Below, piece by piece: positions 8,015 through 15,330 of a stretch of 55,030 bases of DNA. Location: contig JAGAJK010000076.1 of assembly GCA_017626145.1 (NCBI GenBank), forward strand, positions 1 through 55,030. Reading direction: 5' to 3'. Below the pieces are notes generated by a model that saw nothing but the letters and a program-made list of their open reading frames with translations, ran no database searches and had not been told where the DNA came from. The stretch comes from Clostridia bacterium (GTDB taxonomy: Bacteria; Bacillota; Clostridia; RGIG6154). How positions within the stretch are numbered: the first letter of the stretch is position 1; each line of letters opens with the position of its first letter. Made by a program: the position numbers and the translations under genes.

Positions 8015-8920
8015 TTAAAGCGGTTTATTTACCTTGAGTGTGATAAAAGCTGAGATTACCGTCATAATCAGCATCAGAATGATAAGTATCTTTCCAACTG
8101 CTGAACCGACTAAAATATCAAACCACGTTGCATTAGACCACTTTAGTAGCGGAATGATAGAAAACGAAAGAATTACGGAGGTGAAGTAATCTCTCCACAC
8201 AGCCATCATAACTGTGTCCGCTTCTATTTGCAGTCTTTTTGCATCGTTCATGGATTGAACAACTGCCGGTAATATAAAACGGTAATCTCCTGATTTTTCC
8301 TGAGCGAGAACCAAAATATCAATCCATTCGGAAAAATATTTGTTTTTGATTTTTACTTCAAGCTTCATCAGTGCTCTTTTAATGTTTGAGTCGATGAGGG
8401 TTACATCCGTCACAAACTCAGCAAATGGTTTTGGGGAATCTAGCTTGTCAAGGTTTTCATTAACAGCCTTAATAATGTCATTACAACCTAAATAACTGTT
8501 TGTTATAAGGTTCATAGAACTTTCAAGCTGTTCATCTCTGTTTCTTATGTACCATCTGGCTCTTACCTTGAACACGATATACGGCATCGGGAGAACCGCA
8601 AACCCTGTGGCAATGGCCAGAAGATTATCAGAGAACAAGAACTTACCAAGTCCGATTCCTGCAAACATTGAGAGAGCAACCGCAAACCAAAAGGTATTCA
8701 TTTTGAATCCGCTCATCTCAACAGTGTCTTTTATTCCTATGTATATCTTTTCGGTCAGGCTAAGCTTTGAGAATTTTTCATCTACATGTTTACGCTTATC
8801 CTTCGCGGTTGCTTTAGAAATTGATACGATGTTCTTCTTTTTCGGCAGCTTTACACCGAAAATAAAAAAGCCCCCTAAAGCAAGGAGCACGAACACGATA
8901 AAACATATAATATTTTGCAA
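8015..8920 (-). CDS. TadB-like type II secretion system F family protein
   Basis: This 301-residue integral membrane protein has an N-terminal helix, two adjacent helices at about residues 75-115 and two more in the last 70 residues. Between them lies a cytoplasmic T2SSF domain with NIKRALMKLEVKIKN, then F-S-E-W-I-D-I-L-V-L-A-Q-E-K-S-G-D. That block corresponds to the conserved surface of platform proteins that couples to the CpaF/TadA ATPase. The start is a TTG behind a GGAGGTGG ribosome site. It lies between the CpaF and truncated TadC genes, the usual tad order. It would form the membrane platform of a Flp-type pilus or related export machine. Confidence 0.82.
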   Translation of the reverse strand: MQNIICFIVFVLLALGGFFIFGVKLPKKKNIVSISKATAKDKRKHVDEKFSKLSLTEKIYIGIKDTVEMSGFKMNTFWFAVALSMFAGIGLGKFLFSDNLLAIATGFAVLPMPYIVFKVRARWYIRNRDEQLESSMNLITNSYLGCNDIIKAVNENLDKLDSPKPFAEFVTDVTLIDSNIKRALMKLEVKIKNKYFSEWIDILVLAQEKSGDYRFILPAVVQSMNDAKRLQIEADTVMMAVWRDYFTSVILSFSIIPLLKWSNATWFDILVGSAVGKILIILMLIMTVISAFITLKVNKPL

Positions 8921-8937
8921 TTGGTACCACCTCCATA

Positions 8938-9696
8938 TTACATGAACGCCTCAAGCATTTCGTTCGAGGCACCGCCATATTTAAGTCTTTCAAGAAGTGA
9001 CTCCGACATACGGTTCTTTCTGCAGTGTTTACCTACAACCTTAACTATGTTTCCGTCTTCATCGTAGATATTTTCCTGAATCTCATATTTATACAAGGTC
9101 TTACCTACGATTCTTCCGTTTTCAACCTTTAATCCTTCAAAGATTTCATCATAGACACGTCGTCCGTCAGGGAGCTGTCTTTTAAACAACACCAGAGGCA
9201 TCGCTTCTAATATGAATTCAAGCAGTTTGCTTTCTGAAAGTCTTACACCGGTTGAAACACACATGGAAAGAATTCGGTTATATGCATCAAGTGCGGAGTT
9301 TGCATGCAGGGTACTTATGATGGTGTGTCCCGTTCTACCTGCTTCAACGGCAGTTAAAGCTTCACCGCCACGCATTTCTGCAGGTATAATTACATCAGGA
9401 TGGAAACGAAGTGACTTCTTCAACAGGTCATCCATGGTAACAGGATTTACACCGTCTTTTGTAACTGTCTGAACAACGCGATTTTCCATAATGCCTTTTT
9501 CGTTTATCTTTGCAATGTTAAGCTCTCTGGTATCTTCAATCGTGTAGACACGCTTCTTAACATCAAGACACTCAATCAAATAACTAAGGTCTGTTGTTTT
9601 ACCGGATCGTAGAACCTGCAATAGCAAGCGAAACACCGTTATTAACACACAGAGAAAGGAAATCAAGTTGCTCCGGGATGGCACTTCCGTATTCAA
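8938..9696 (-). pseudogene. CpaF/TadA secretion ATPase, C-terminal fragment after frameshift
   Basis: This frame carries the C-terminal part of a CpaF-type ATPase. It starts within Walker A (S-G-K-T-T-D), then shows the Asp-box segment YTIEDTRELNI, the R-F-H-P-D-V-I-I-P-A-E-M-R-G block (Walker B) and GHTIISTLHANSALDAYNR with the catalytic His. The roughly 33 residues before S-G-K-T do not match the family; they are an out-of-frame overlap with the upstream fragment. True homology begins near 9600. Inserting two bases at 9603-9605 would join both fragments into one 458-residue protein of normal length. Confidence 0.75.
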
Positions 9697-10312
9697 TCAT
9701 AAGTTCTCTTGTAATAACATTTTTCTTCTGCCTTCTGATTGATGCAACACCGCCTGTTTTCTTATCTACACAAGGCGGAATGATTGCAGAAATACGAATA
9801 CCTTCACCGATGAAACTATCAACTGTAGGAGCAGAACCGTCAACGATACTACCACCAAGCCATACCATTTTCTTTATCTTGTCCATACAGTCGTCAGGAT
9901 TGATAAATGTCTGGTCTAAAGTCTCTATCCTGTCAGGATAAATAACCTCAATGCTGTTCCAAGCATTAACGTTGATTTCTTCAACGGTCGGCTCGGTAAT
10001 ATACTTTGACAAAATACCGAAGCCCGCCATATCCTCATAAATCTTATCTGCCAGATCTGAAATGCTGTCGCATTCAGGAACAGACATTTTGTTCTGGTTA
10101 AGATATCTTACAATGAGGTTTTTAAGTTTTTCCTTCGCCTCTTCAGAATACATAACATTGATAAGTTCTGCCGAGTGATTCGTAGAGATTACATGACGGA
10201 TAGTATCAAGGACTTCCTTATATGTACGCTCCTTACGGTTATCAGTGTTTTCACTTTTCTGCCCTGCATTCAGTTTATATATGAGGTCATTAATATTAAA
10301 TACTTCTACCAT
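9599..10312 (-). pseudogene. CpaF/TadA secretion ATPase, N-terminal fragment ending at Walker A
   Basis: These 237 residues match the N-terminal and linker domains of CpaF. They include YEDMAGFGILSKYITEP and V-E-E-I-N-V-N, which precede the arginine-rich core (G-I-R-I-S-A-I-I-P-P, then S-I-R-R-Q), and they end with VSLAIAGSTIR and a TAA. Family members continue G-S-T-G-S-G-K-T-T. Here the DNA reads acg atc cgg taa instead of acg gga tcc ggt aaa, a net loss of two bases. The P-loop is therefore destroyed and the motor of the operon is inactive unless this is a sequencing error. The start has a good GGAGG site, 6 bases after the ParA-like gene. Confidence 0.78.
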
Positions 10313-10318
10313 TTTTCA

Positions 10319-11041
10319 TCAACCTCCTAACATTACCTGACTTGCAAGTTTTTGAATTGTTTTTTTATAATGTCCGTTTGCTAATTTACTGTTATAAATA
10401 AGCTTGCCGGAATTGGTCAAAGTCGAACAATTTGAAACAAATGGCAGTTCAAAATCAGGCTTTGTGTCAAGCGCATTTAAGAACGCCATCTTATCACAGC
10501 TTTTATCATAAGCATTTATGACTGTGATTGTTTTACTTCTTATATGAATCAGATCTGTCAGATTTTCCATAGCTTTATGCCACACACAATCCTTAGCGCA
10601 AACCTTATATACTCTTACAATCTTGTTCGACATTGTAAGACCGATGCTTGAAACAGGGTTATTCAGTTCCTCGCTGCCATCTATAATTATGTAATCAAAG
10701 CGGATTGTACTGTCTTCTATCAGTTCCTTAACCGTCTCTGCTGATATTGCTGTAAGGAGCATTCCGTCAAAGACATTTGGAGGTGATAGAATAAATAAAT
10801 TCGGATTATCCGTCGCCTCAAACATATTTTTTGTATTACATCCATTTGAGATGGCCTTATATATCCCCTTTTCAGGTTCAACTCTCTTTCCGAAAATACC
10901 CTGAAGTTCGCCATAAGAAAGTTTAGAAGAGATTATTCCAACCATAAGGTCTCTGTCAGCTAATGCCGCGGCAAGATTTGCGGCAACTGTTGTTTTACCA
11001 CTTCCGTTGGCACCCCAGACTGTTACGATTTTTGCGTTCAT
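10319..11041 (-). CDS. ParA/MinD-like P-loop ATPase of the Tad-like operon
   Basis: This 240-residue protein has a Walker A at the very N-terminus (WGANGSGKTTVAANLAAAL, about residues 9-27), a deviant form of the KGGxGKT motif of ParA/MinD. A Walker B-like strand F-D-Y-I-I-I-D-G-S-E lies near residue 131. In tad operons such ATPases (TadZ/CpaE or its partner) localise the assembly apparatus; on plasmids related proteins segregate DNA. Its start overlaps the end of the CpaB-like gene by 4 bases (ATGA), a sign of coupled translation. Given the RepA-type initiator and the direct-repeat array nearby, a partition role is a possible alternative, but the operon position favours pilus localisation. 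Confidence 0.78.
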   Translation of the reverse strand: MNAKIVTVWGANGSGKTTVAANLAAALADRDLMVGIISSKLSYGELQGIFGKRVEPEKGIYKAISNGCNTKNMFEATDNPNLFILSPPNVFDGMLLTAISAETVKELIEDSTIRFDYIIIDGSEELNNPVSSIGLTMSNKIVRVYKVCAKDCVWHKAMENLTDLIHIRSKTITVINAYDKSCDKMAFLNALDTKPDFELPFVSNCSTLTNSGKLIYNSKLANGHYKKTIQKLASQVMLGG

Positions 11042-11697
11042 TTCACAGCACCTCTCTTAACAAATACTGCATGGACTTTACCAGAATACTCTGCCTGAAT
11101 AAGCTTTTCTGCCTGAACCTGATTTGCGATAAGGGTTACTGTTGAAGCAAGATGTTCTGCCTCTTCATTATTTTCAACATCTTCAAGTTTTTCAGCATTT
11201 TCATTTTCAATGCTATAGACCTCAAGTGCTTTTAATTCCTCATACACAACAACGGCATCATTTGCATATCCAACGATAGAAATAATATCTCCGGATTTTA
11301 AATGATTACCAACAGCTGATGCAACAGAATCTAATGATACAGTAACAAGCATATTGCCCTGGCTCATAACCTTATCAAGTTTTTGGTTTGCAGCATAGTC
11401 AGAAAGCTTTGACGAAAGGATTAAATCATCAGGAGTAATGTCGCAGGATGCGTATTTACCAACGATTTTATCCTTGTCTTTTATAATACTCTGAGGTAAT
11501 CCGTAGCTTCCAACCTCTTTTTCTACAAGCATTGATTCCTCAATCTTCGTTCCTTCAGCAACAGCATTTTTCACCGCATAAATCTTTTCGGTATTACTTT
11601 TACTCTTACTTATTGAAGGAAGAAAAAAGAATGCCAGGATTGCTGCTATAACAATACAAATAACTCCAACTACAATTTTGTTTTGAAATATCTTCAT
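11038..11697 (-). CDS. CpaB/RcpC-like protein with SAF domain
   Basis: This 219-residue protein has one N-terminal membrane helix (VVGVICIVIAAILAFFFL). A SAF-type domain at about residues 40-100 contains AEGTKIEESMLVEKEVG and I-V-G-K-Y-A-S-C-D-I-T-P-D-D-L-I-L. The C-terminal part has V-T-V-S-L-D-S-V-A-S-A-V-G and a G-D-I-I-S-I-V-G strand, as in the RcpC/CpaB family. These proteins sit at the cell envelope and are thought to stabilise or gate the Flp pilus channel. It overlaps both neighbours by 4 bases, so the four genes around it form one translational unit. Confidence 0.8.
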   Translation of the reverse strand: MKIFQNKIVVGVICIVIAAILAFFFLPSISKSKSNTEKIYAVKNAVAEGTKIEESMLVEKEVGSYGLPQSIIKDKDKIVGKYASCDITPDDLILSSKLSDYAANQKLDKVMSQGNMLVTVSLDSVASAVGNHLKSGDIISIVGYANDAVVVYEELKALEVYSIENENAEKLEDVENNEEAEHLASTVTLIANQVQAEKLIQAEYSGKVHAVFVKRGAVK

Positions 11698-12812
11698 TTA
11701 TCCTCGTCCTTTCTGAGAGCTTCTAATATATGCTCCCTGTAATCATCTTCCCGGCTATAGAAGTTACCCTCCGGAAAGAGCTTTTTAACTCTCTCCGGAT
11801 TTCCGGCAATAATGAATAAGTATGAATTATCAAACAGGCTTTTCCATGTGTCATTAATGAAGAAAAAATTTATCTTCTGAATGTTCCAAGGATCCGAAAA
11901 GCCCATTATCAACTTAATATCACATCCGTTAAAACTCTGTATCGTTTCCGGCTTATACTGACTCATCAGTTTGAAGTTCGCTCCATCCGGCGAAACTTCA
12001 ATCGGCGTACCAAAATCAATAACCGTAACATTATACTTTGACTTTAAATCTTCTATATTAAAGTCTTCAACATAAATGTCTATGTTTTTCAATTTCATCA
12101 TCCGGACAGCACCGGTAGATGACATATCTGCAATACATGTCTTGTAATTATGCATTGCTAAATATCTGGCAAGATTTCCTGCGGTCCAGGTTGCACCCGC
12201 CCCTCGCGCCGCATTAAACACACCGATGGTAAAATGTCCTTGCGGTTCTGAAAAAGATTTAGCGTCAGTAAATTCTTCCTTTGGAGAAGGTTTTTCCTTC
12301 TTCTCCGAGAATTTAAAAAGCCTCCTTTCTTCCTTAGGAGGCTCCATATATTCTTCGGGAATCGGAATGTCGTCAATGTCTCCGACAAATCCGCTGCCCC
12401 TTCTTTTTTCCTTAAAGTCCTTATTGGAAAGTTTGCCTTTTCTAAGGATTTCAACAAGTTCATCAGAATCAAATCCATCATCATCAAATATCAGGTCAAG
12501 CTTCATATCCCAATATTCATTAATTTGACTTCTCAAAAATGATGTCCTTGCACCGTTAAGTATCAGAACCACACGAAGATGTTCTGTATACACACGAAGT
12601 TCCTCAACATACTCTCTGATGATGTCCATATTCATTGCATGAGAATAAATAACAACTGCGTCAACCTCTTTGCTTCTTGCTTCAACCTGTGTTGTAAGCT
12701 GAACTGAAGTTGTACAGTTGTCTTCAATAAAGAATATATCATTGGCCTGAAGTTTCTTCTTTAATATATTTTGAAGATCCATTTCTCCAAATAAAGTTAA
12801 TACACAAATCAA
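11694..12812 (-). CDS. CpaE/TadZ-like protein with degenerate P-loop
   Basis: This 372-residue protein has an N-terminal receiver-like domain (about 1-120, with A-V-V-I-Y-S-H), an acidic and Lys-rich linker (about 130-190) and a MinD/ParA-like domain. At the Walker A position it reads FNAARGAGATWTAGNLARYL, with no lysine before the final T. A-G-A-T replaces G-K-T, so ATP hydrolysis is doubtful. The layout is that of CpaE/TadZ, which marks the pole or site of pilus assembly. The start is a TTG that overlaps the toxin gene stop by 4 bases and has a GGAGG site 10 bases upstream. Confidence 0.75.
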   Translation of the reverse strand: MICVLTLFGEMDLQNILKKKLQANDIFFIEDNCTTSVQLTTQVEARSKEVDAVVIYSHAMNMDIIREYVEELRVYTEHLRVVLILNGARTSFLRSQINEYWDMKLDLIFDDDGFDSDELVEILRKGKLSNKDFKEKRRGSGFVGDIDDIPIPEEYMEPPKEERRLFKFSEKKEKPSPKEEFTDAKSFSEPQGHFTIGVFNAARGAGATWTAGNLARYLAMHNYKTCIADMSSTGAVRMMKLKNIDIYVEDFNIEDLKSKYNVTVIDFGTPIEVSPDGANFKLMSQYKPETIQSFNGCDIKLIMGFSDPWNIQKINFFFINDTWKSLFDNSYLFIIAGNPERVKKLFPEGNFYSREDDYREHILEALRKDEDK

Positions 12813-13198
12813 TTTACTTCCACCTCCGTTAAGTAATCAACAGGAGTTTCTGCAACCCTGTCAAGATGTTCTATAAGTTTCAGTGCGTGTTCCAAAGCCT
12901 GTTCTGTATCACGCTTGTCTCTTTTAATAAAAGCATTTAAAAGGATAACATTTTCATCTATATTATAGAATATAATACGAACCATCGTTCCGGCTGCTTT
13001 TAATCTAAGTTCGTACAGCCGTTTATATTTCTCAATTGAAAAATGCTTTACATAAGGTTCTTTGAACTGATTTCTTTCATCTGCTATATACCGCAGAATA
13101 AAATCAAACTTCTTTCTTATTTTTATATTAGAAGCTTTAATGAATGTATCAACTTGTCCTTTGGCGCCTTCATTTTTATACATAAATATCTTTCTCAC
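12809..13198 (-). CDS. RelE/ParE-type (HigB/Gp49-like) toxin-like protein
   Basis: This 129-residue basic protein has the beta-strand/helix pattern of the phage Gp49-like/HigB branch of RelE toxins. The core is YKRLYELRLKAAGTMVRIIF, then E-N-V-I-L-L-N-A-F-I-K-R-D, then a C-terminal helix. Such proteins are normally ribosome-dependent mRNases or gyrase inhibitors paired with an HTH antitoxin. No antitoxin gene is adjacent. It is the first gene of the Tad-like operon and overlaps the CpaE-like gene by 4 bases. The GTG at 13198 is chosen because AAAGGAAAGGTGAAG lies at the right distance; the next ATG is too far. Whether it is still a toxin is unknown. Confidence 0.75.
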   Translation of the reverse strand: MRKIFMYKNEGAKGQVDTFIKASNIKIRKKFDFILRYIADERNQFKEPYVKHFSIEKYKRLYELRLKAAGTMVRIIFYNIDENVILLNAFIKRDKRDTEQALEHALKLIEHLDRVAETPVDYLTEVEVN

Positions 13199-13229
13199 AA
13201 AAAATCTTCACCTTTCCTTTCATAGGTAT

Positions 13230-13266
13230 AAAAAAAGAAGCAAAATCAATAAATTGATCTGCTTCT
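13230..13266 (-). terminator. terminator or attenuator ahead of the toxin-Tad operon
   Basis: On the minus strand GAAGCA-G-ATCAA, loop TTTA and TTGAT-TT-TGCTTC form a stem followed by seven or more T. It ends transcripts from the repA side. It also lies about 23 bases after the start point predicted for the operon promoter at 13297-13325, so it may act as an attenuator. Confidence 0.75.
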
Positions 13267-13296
13267 CTTGCGTCAATATACATTTTTCATGATACT

Positions 13297-13325
13297 ATTA
13301 TAACACATTAATAATTTCACTTCAA
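13297..13325 (-). promoter_or_regulatory. promoter of the toxin-Tad operon
   Basis: On the minus strand TTGAAG (13320-13325) and a perfect TATAAT (13297-13302) are 17 bases apart. The -35 box lies in the first unit of the 11-bp repeat array. Confidence 0.6.
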
Positions 13326-13450
13326 TAGCAAATCAGTACCAATTTAATACCAATTTAATTTCAAATCAATTCCAACTTAGTTCCAAATTAATTTCAACAT
13401 AATTCCAAATTAATTTCAACTTAATTCCAAATCAGTTTCAGATCAATTTC
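13319..13450. repeat. array of twelve 11-bp direct repeats
   Basis: Twelve back-to-back 11-base units run without gaps. Examples are AAATCAGTACC, AATTTAATTTC, AAATCAATTCC, AACTTAGTTCC and AAATTAATTTC; the consensus is close to AAATTAATTYC. The unit length is one helical turn, so every copy faces the same side of DNA. The array begins at the stop codon of the gene at 13449 and reaches the -35 box of the Tad operon promoter. Both strands contain stops, so it is not coding. It resembles plasmid iterons or centromere repeats such as the 11-bp ParR sites of plasmid R1. Confidence 0.85.
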
Positions 13451-13985
13451 ACTTAGTTAAAAATTCATTAAGAATTGGCAAACACTCCTTAGATGTAAAG
13501 CCCCACAGAATATCACTTAAACTCTCGATAGCTTTTTTTCTCTGTCTGAAGTATGAGGTCCATGACATATACTCCTCAACCATGCCATTTATACTATCAA
13601 TAATCAATTCTGTGCTTTTACACGGTTTTTCAGACAAGTATGTATAGTATAAAATCCAATAATATGTCTCTCCATTAGTATGTCTGGTCCTCAAAACATT
13701 TAATGCAGTTTCTATTATCTTGAGCATCTTTTTGTTCCGCTCTAACGTTCTCGTCTGCTCCTGAATTTGTGTTCCGGATACATCCATACCGGCAGCATAA
13801 GACATTTCCAAAAATTCTTCAAGTTTACAATCCATTTCCAGCTCAAAACTTATCTGAGCTTGAATTGCTGATACTTCAATGCTCCATACAACATCACGAT
13901 ACTTTTTCAAAAGCATCTCTGTATTATGATACAAATACTCCTCTCTTGACATTTTAACATCTGCTTTTTTCTTATTATCTTTCAT
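13449..13985 (-). CDS. hypothetical protein downstream of repA (ArpU/sigma-like?)
   Basis: This 178-residue, highly charged helical protein has no signal peptide. The C-terminal third (YYWILYYTYLSEKPCKSTEL, then S-W-T-S-Y-F-R-Q-R-K-K-A-I-E-S-L-S-D-I-L-W-G) resembles the sigma-70 region-4-like end of phage ArpU/DUF1492-type regulators. The N-terminal two thirds look like a coiled bundle. The family link is weak and made by eye. An AAAGGAG site precedes the ATG. It lies 14 bases after repA and ends where the 11-bp repeats begin. It may therefore be a replication accessory, partition or regulatory protein that binds those repeats. That role is inference only. Confidence 0.65.
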   Translation of the reverse strand: MKDNKKKADVKMSREEYLYHNTEMLLKKYRDVVWSIEVSAIQAQISFELEMDCKLEEFLEMSYAAGMDVSGTQIQEQTRTLERNKKMLKIIETALNVLRTRHTNGETYYWILYYTYLSEKPCKSTELIIDSINGMVEEYMSWTSYFRQRKKAIESLSDILWGFTSKECLPILNEFLTK

Positions 13986-13999
13986 GACTTATGCTCCTT

Positions 14000-15052
14000 T
14001 CAAATATTTCCATACATGTCGTGGTTTACTTCTGCTCTGTAATAGTGATCTATTGTTGAAATTGAATTATATAAAGATGTTAGCAAGTAGCTGTCTATAT
14101 TGTGAACCTTGGTTAGATTTTTCTTCATACAGTCTAAAACATATTCAACATGGCTGTAATCAAGTTTAAGCAGTACACTCTTAACAACCATCTGAGGTAT
14201 TTGTTCTGACTTGATGACTAAATAATCCTTTTTGCTGCAAATTGCATCCAACATTATATTAACTACACCCGTAGCTTCGCTTTCACCGTAATTCTTTGCA
14301 AGAAATTCGTATTCAATGTTTTCACAAATAAGTTCTCTATATTTTTCGCGTTCTCTTATCTCATCCATCACATCTTTTTTTCTTGGTGTTACTCCGTGTT
14401 GATAAGATAAGATAGGATGGATCTCACTAAAATCAGTATTATTATTTTTATTATTATTAAAATCATTATTATTTACTTCGGTTTTTGCGAAGTTTGGACT
14501 TCGGTTTTCCAGAAGTGCTGACTTCTGTATTTCCGGAAGTCCTGACTTCGGTTTTTCAGAAGTCTTGACTTCGGCATTTGTAGAAGTCTTGACTTCGGCA
14601 TTTATAGAAGTCTTGACTTCGGCGGATTCTTGAGCTTTGTTTTCATCAAGATTGGAAGGATCATAATCACCATTTTCAGGACACTCTATGTTAGAAACAA
14701 AATTCATTACATAAATCAGCGTAGGTTTCCCAAGTCCCTGTTTCTTTTTCTTTATAAGTCCGCAGCCTTTCTCATCATCAAGCTCAGCAAAAAGCTTGAC
14801 TCCTTTATCCTTTCCTATACGCATATACTCCATTACTTCCTCTAAAGTGAAATAAATATATACATGATTCTTTTCATCTATCCAACCATTCTTAACTGAC
14901 AATCCCATCCTGTCGAGCATAAGGCCATACAAAATTTTTGCATCAGAAGATAACCCAATAAATCTTTCATCTGAAAAAAGTAATTTGGGTATTCTAAAAA
15001 AAGTAAATTGATTTGCTTCGTGTCCGTAAAAATAATCCATTTGGTAATTCAT
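14000..15052 (-). CDS. repA: RepA_N-family replication initiator
   Basis: This 350-residue protein begins with the RepA_N signature (FFRIPKLLFSDERFIGLSSD, then A-K-I-L-Y-G-L-M-L-D-R-M-G-L-S, about residues 18-52). That winged-helix DNA-binding domain is shared by initiators of theta-replicating Firmicutes plasmids and many integrative elements. A low-complexity linker at about 140-200 (N-A-E-V-K-T-S repeated, ending in an Asn run) is followed by a C-terminal domain. The linker DNA holds an iteron-like array, as expected because RepA_N origins usually lie inside the gene. It has an AGGAGG site and a terminator only 30 bases upstream. This shows a plasmid or integrated-element origin for the region. 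Confidence 0.88.
   Translation of the reverse strand: MNYQMDYFYGHEANQFTFFRIPKLLFSDERFIGLSSDAKILYGLMLDRMGLSVKNGWIDEKNHVYIYFTLEEVMEYMRIGKDKGVKLFAELDDEKGCGLIKKKKQGLGKPTLIYVMNFVSNIECPENGDYDPSNLDENKAQESAEVKTSINAEVKTSTNAEVKTSEKPKSGLPEIQKSALLENRSPNFAKTEVNNNDFNNNKNNNTDFSEIHPILSYQHGVTPRKKDVMDEIREREKYRELICENIEYEFLAKNYGESEATGVVNIMLDAICSKKDYLVIKSEQIPQMVVKSVLLKLDYSHVEYVLDCMKKNLTKVHNIDSYLLTSLYNSISTIDHYYRAEVNHDMYGNI
14489..14622. repeat. iteron-like array inside repA
   Basis: Six copies of a 16-base motif with consensus GAAGTCTTGACTTCGG start at 14489, 14512, 14536, 14559, 14583 and 14607, spaced 23 or 24 bases. Each core is an inverted repeat (GAAGTC, 2 bases, GACTTC). The copies fall in different reading frames of the gene, so the DNA motif, not the peptide, is what is conserved. 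In RepA_N replicons this is the expected place of the origin. Confidence 0.8.
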
Positions 15053-15083
15053 GAAAATAATCCCTCCTCATCTGTTATTAGGT

Positions 15084-15117
15084 AAAAAAAAGCAGACTAT
15101 AGAAATCTATAGTCTGC
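15084..15117 (-). terminator. strong terminator just upstream of repA
   Basis: The 11-base arms GCAGACTATAG and CTATAGTCTGC are perfect around AAAT. On the minus strand they are followed by eight T. Only about 30 bases separate it from the repA start, which leaves no room for a promoter. RepA synthesis must therefore depend on readthrough or antitermination here. Confidence 0.8.
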
Positions 15118-15177
15118 CAAAAAAACATACTTGTTTTTTATTTTATTGCAAGCGTATAATCTTCATATCACTCACAA

Positions 15178-15285
15178 TTAGTATTTACGATAAATACCTA
15201 CCACCTTTCGAAATCGAGTTGTTTCGTGCTTTTTTCAAAGCATTGAAGAGCGAACTACAACTCCGCAAACCCGCATAAATACTAA
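15178..15285 (-). ncRNA. candidate structured leader RNA upstream of repA
   Basis: On the minus strand TTAGTATTTA (15276-15285) pairs perfectly with TAAATACTAA (15178-15187). Nested inside are GAGTTGT pairing with ACAACTC and a TGCTTT-GAAA-AAAGCA hairpin. The 3' strand can instead form a local GTATTTA-TCG-TAAATAC hairpin, so two states exclude each other. The terminator at 15084-15117 follows. No known RNA family was recognised. The remaining bases to 15330 show no open gene. Confidence 0.4.
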
Positions 15286-15330
15286 GGTTTCGTCTTTGGT
15301 CCCTAATGTCCAGTGTTCAGGGTTTAAAGT

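Noticed and set aside
9595-9615. Programmed frameshift in cpaF
   Set aside because: A +1 slip would give G-S-T-S-G-K-T, one residue short of Walker A, and there is no slippery heptamer or obvious stimulator. A deletion or sequence error is simpler.
13319-13450. CRISPR array
   Set aside because: The units are 11 bases, contiguous and degenerate, with no spacers and no cas genes nearby.
15178-15285. T-box or other known riboswitch before repA
   Set aside because: An AAAGGTGGTA stretch recalls the T-box antiterminator, but the specifier loop and the remaining conserved bases are missing and the region is too short.
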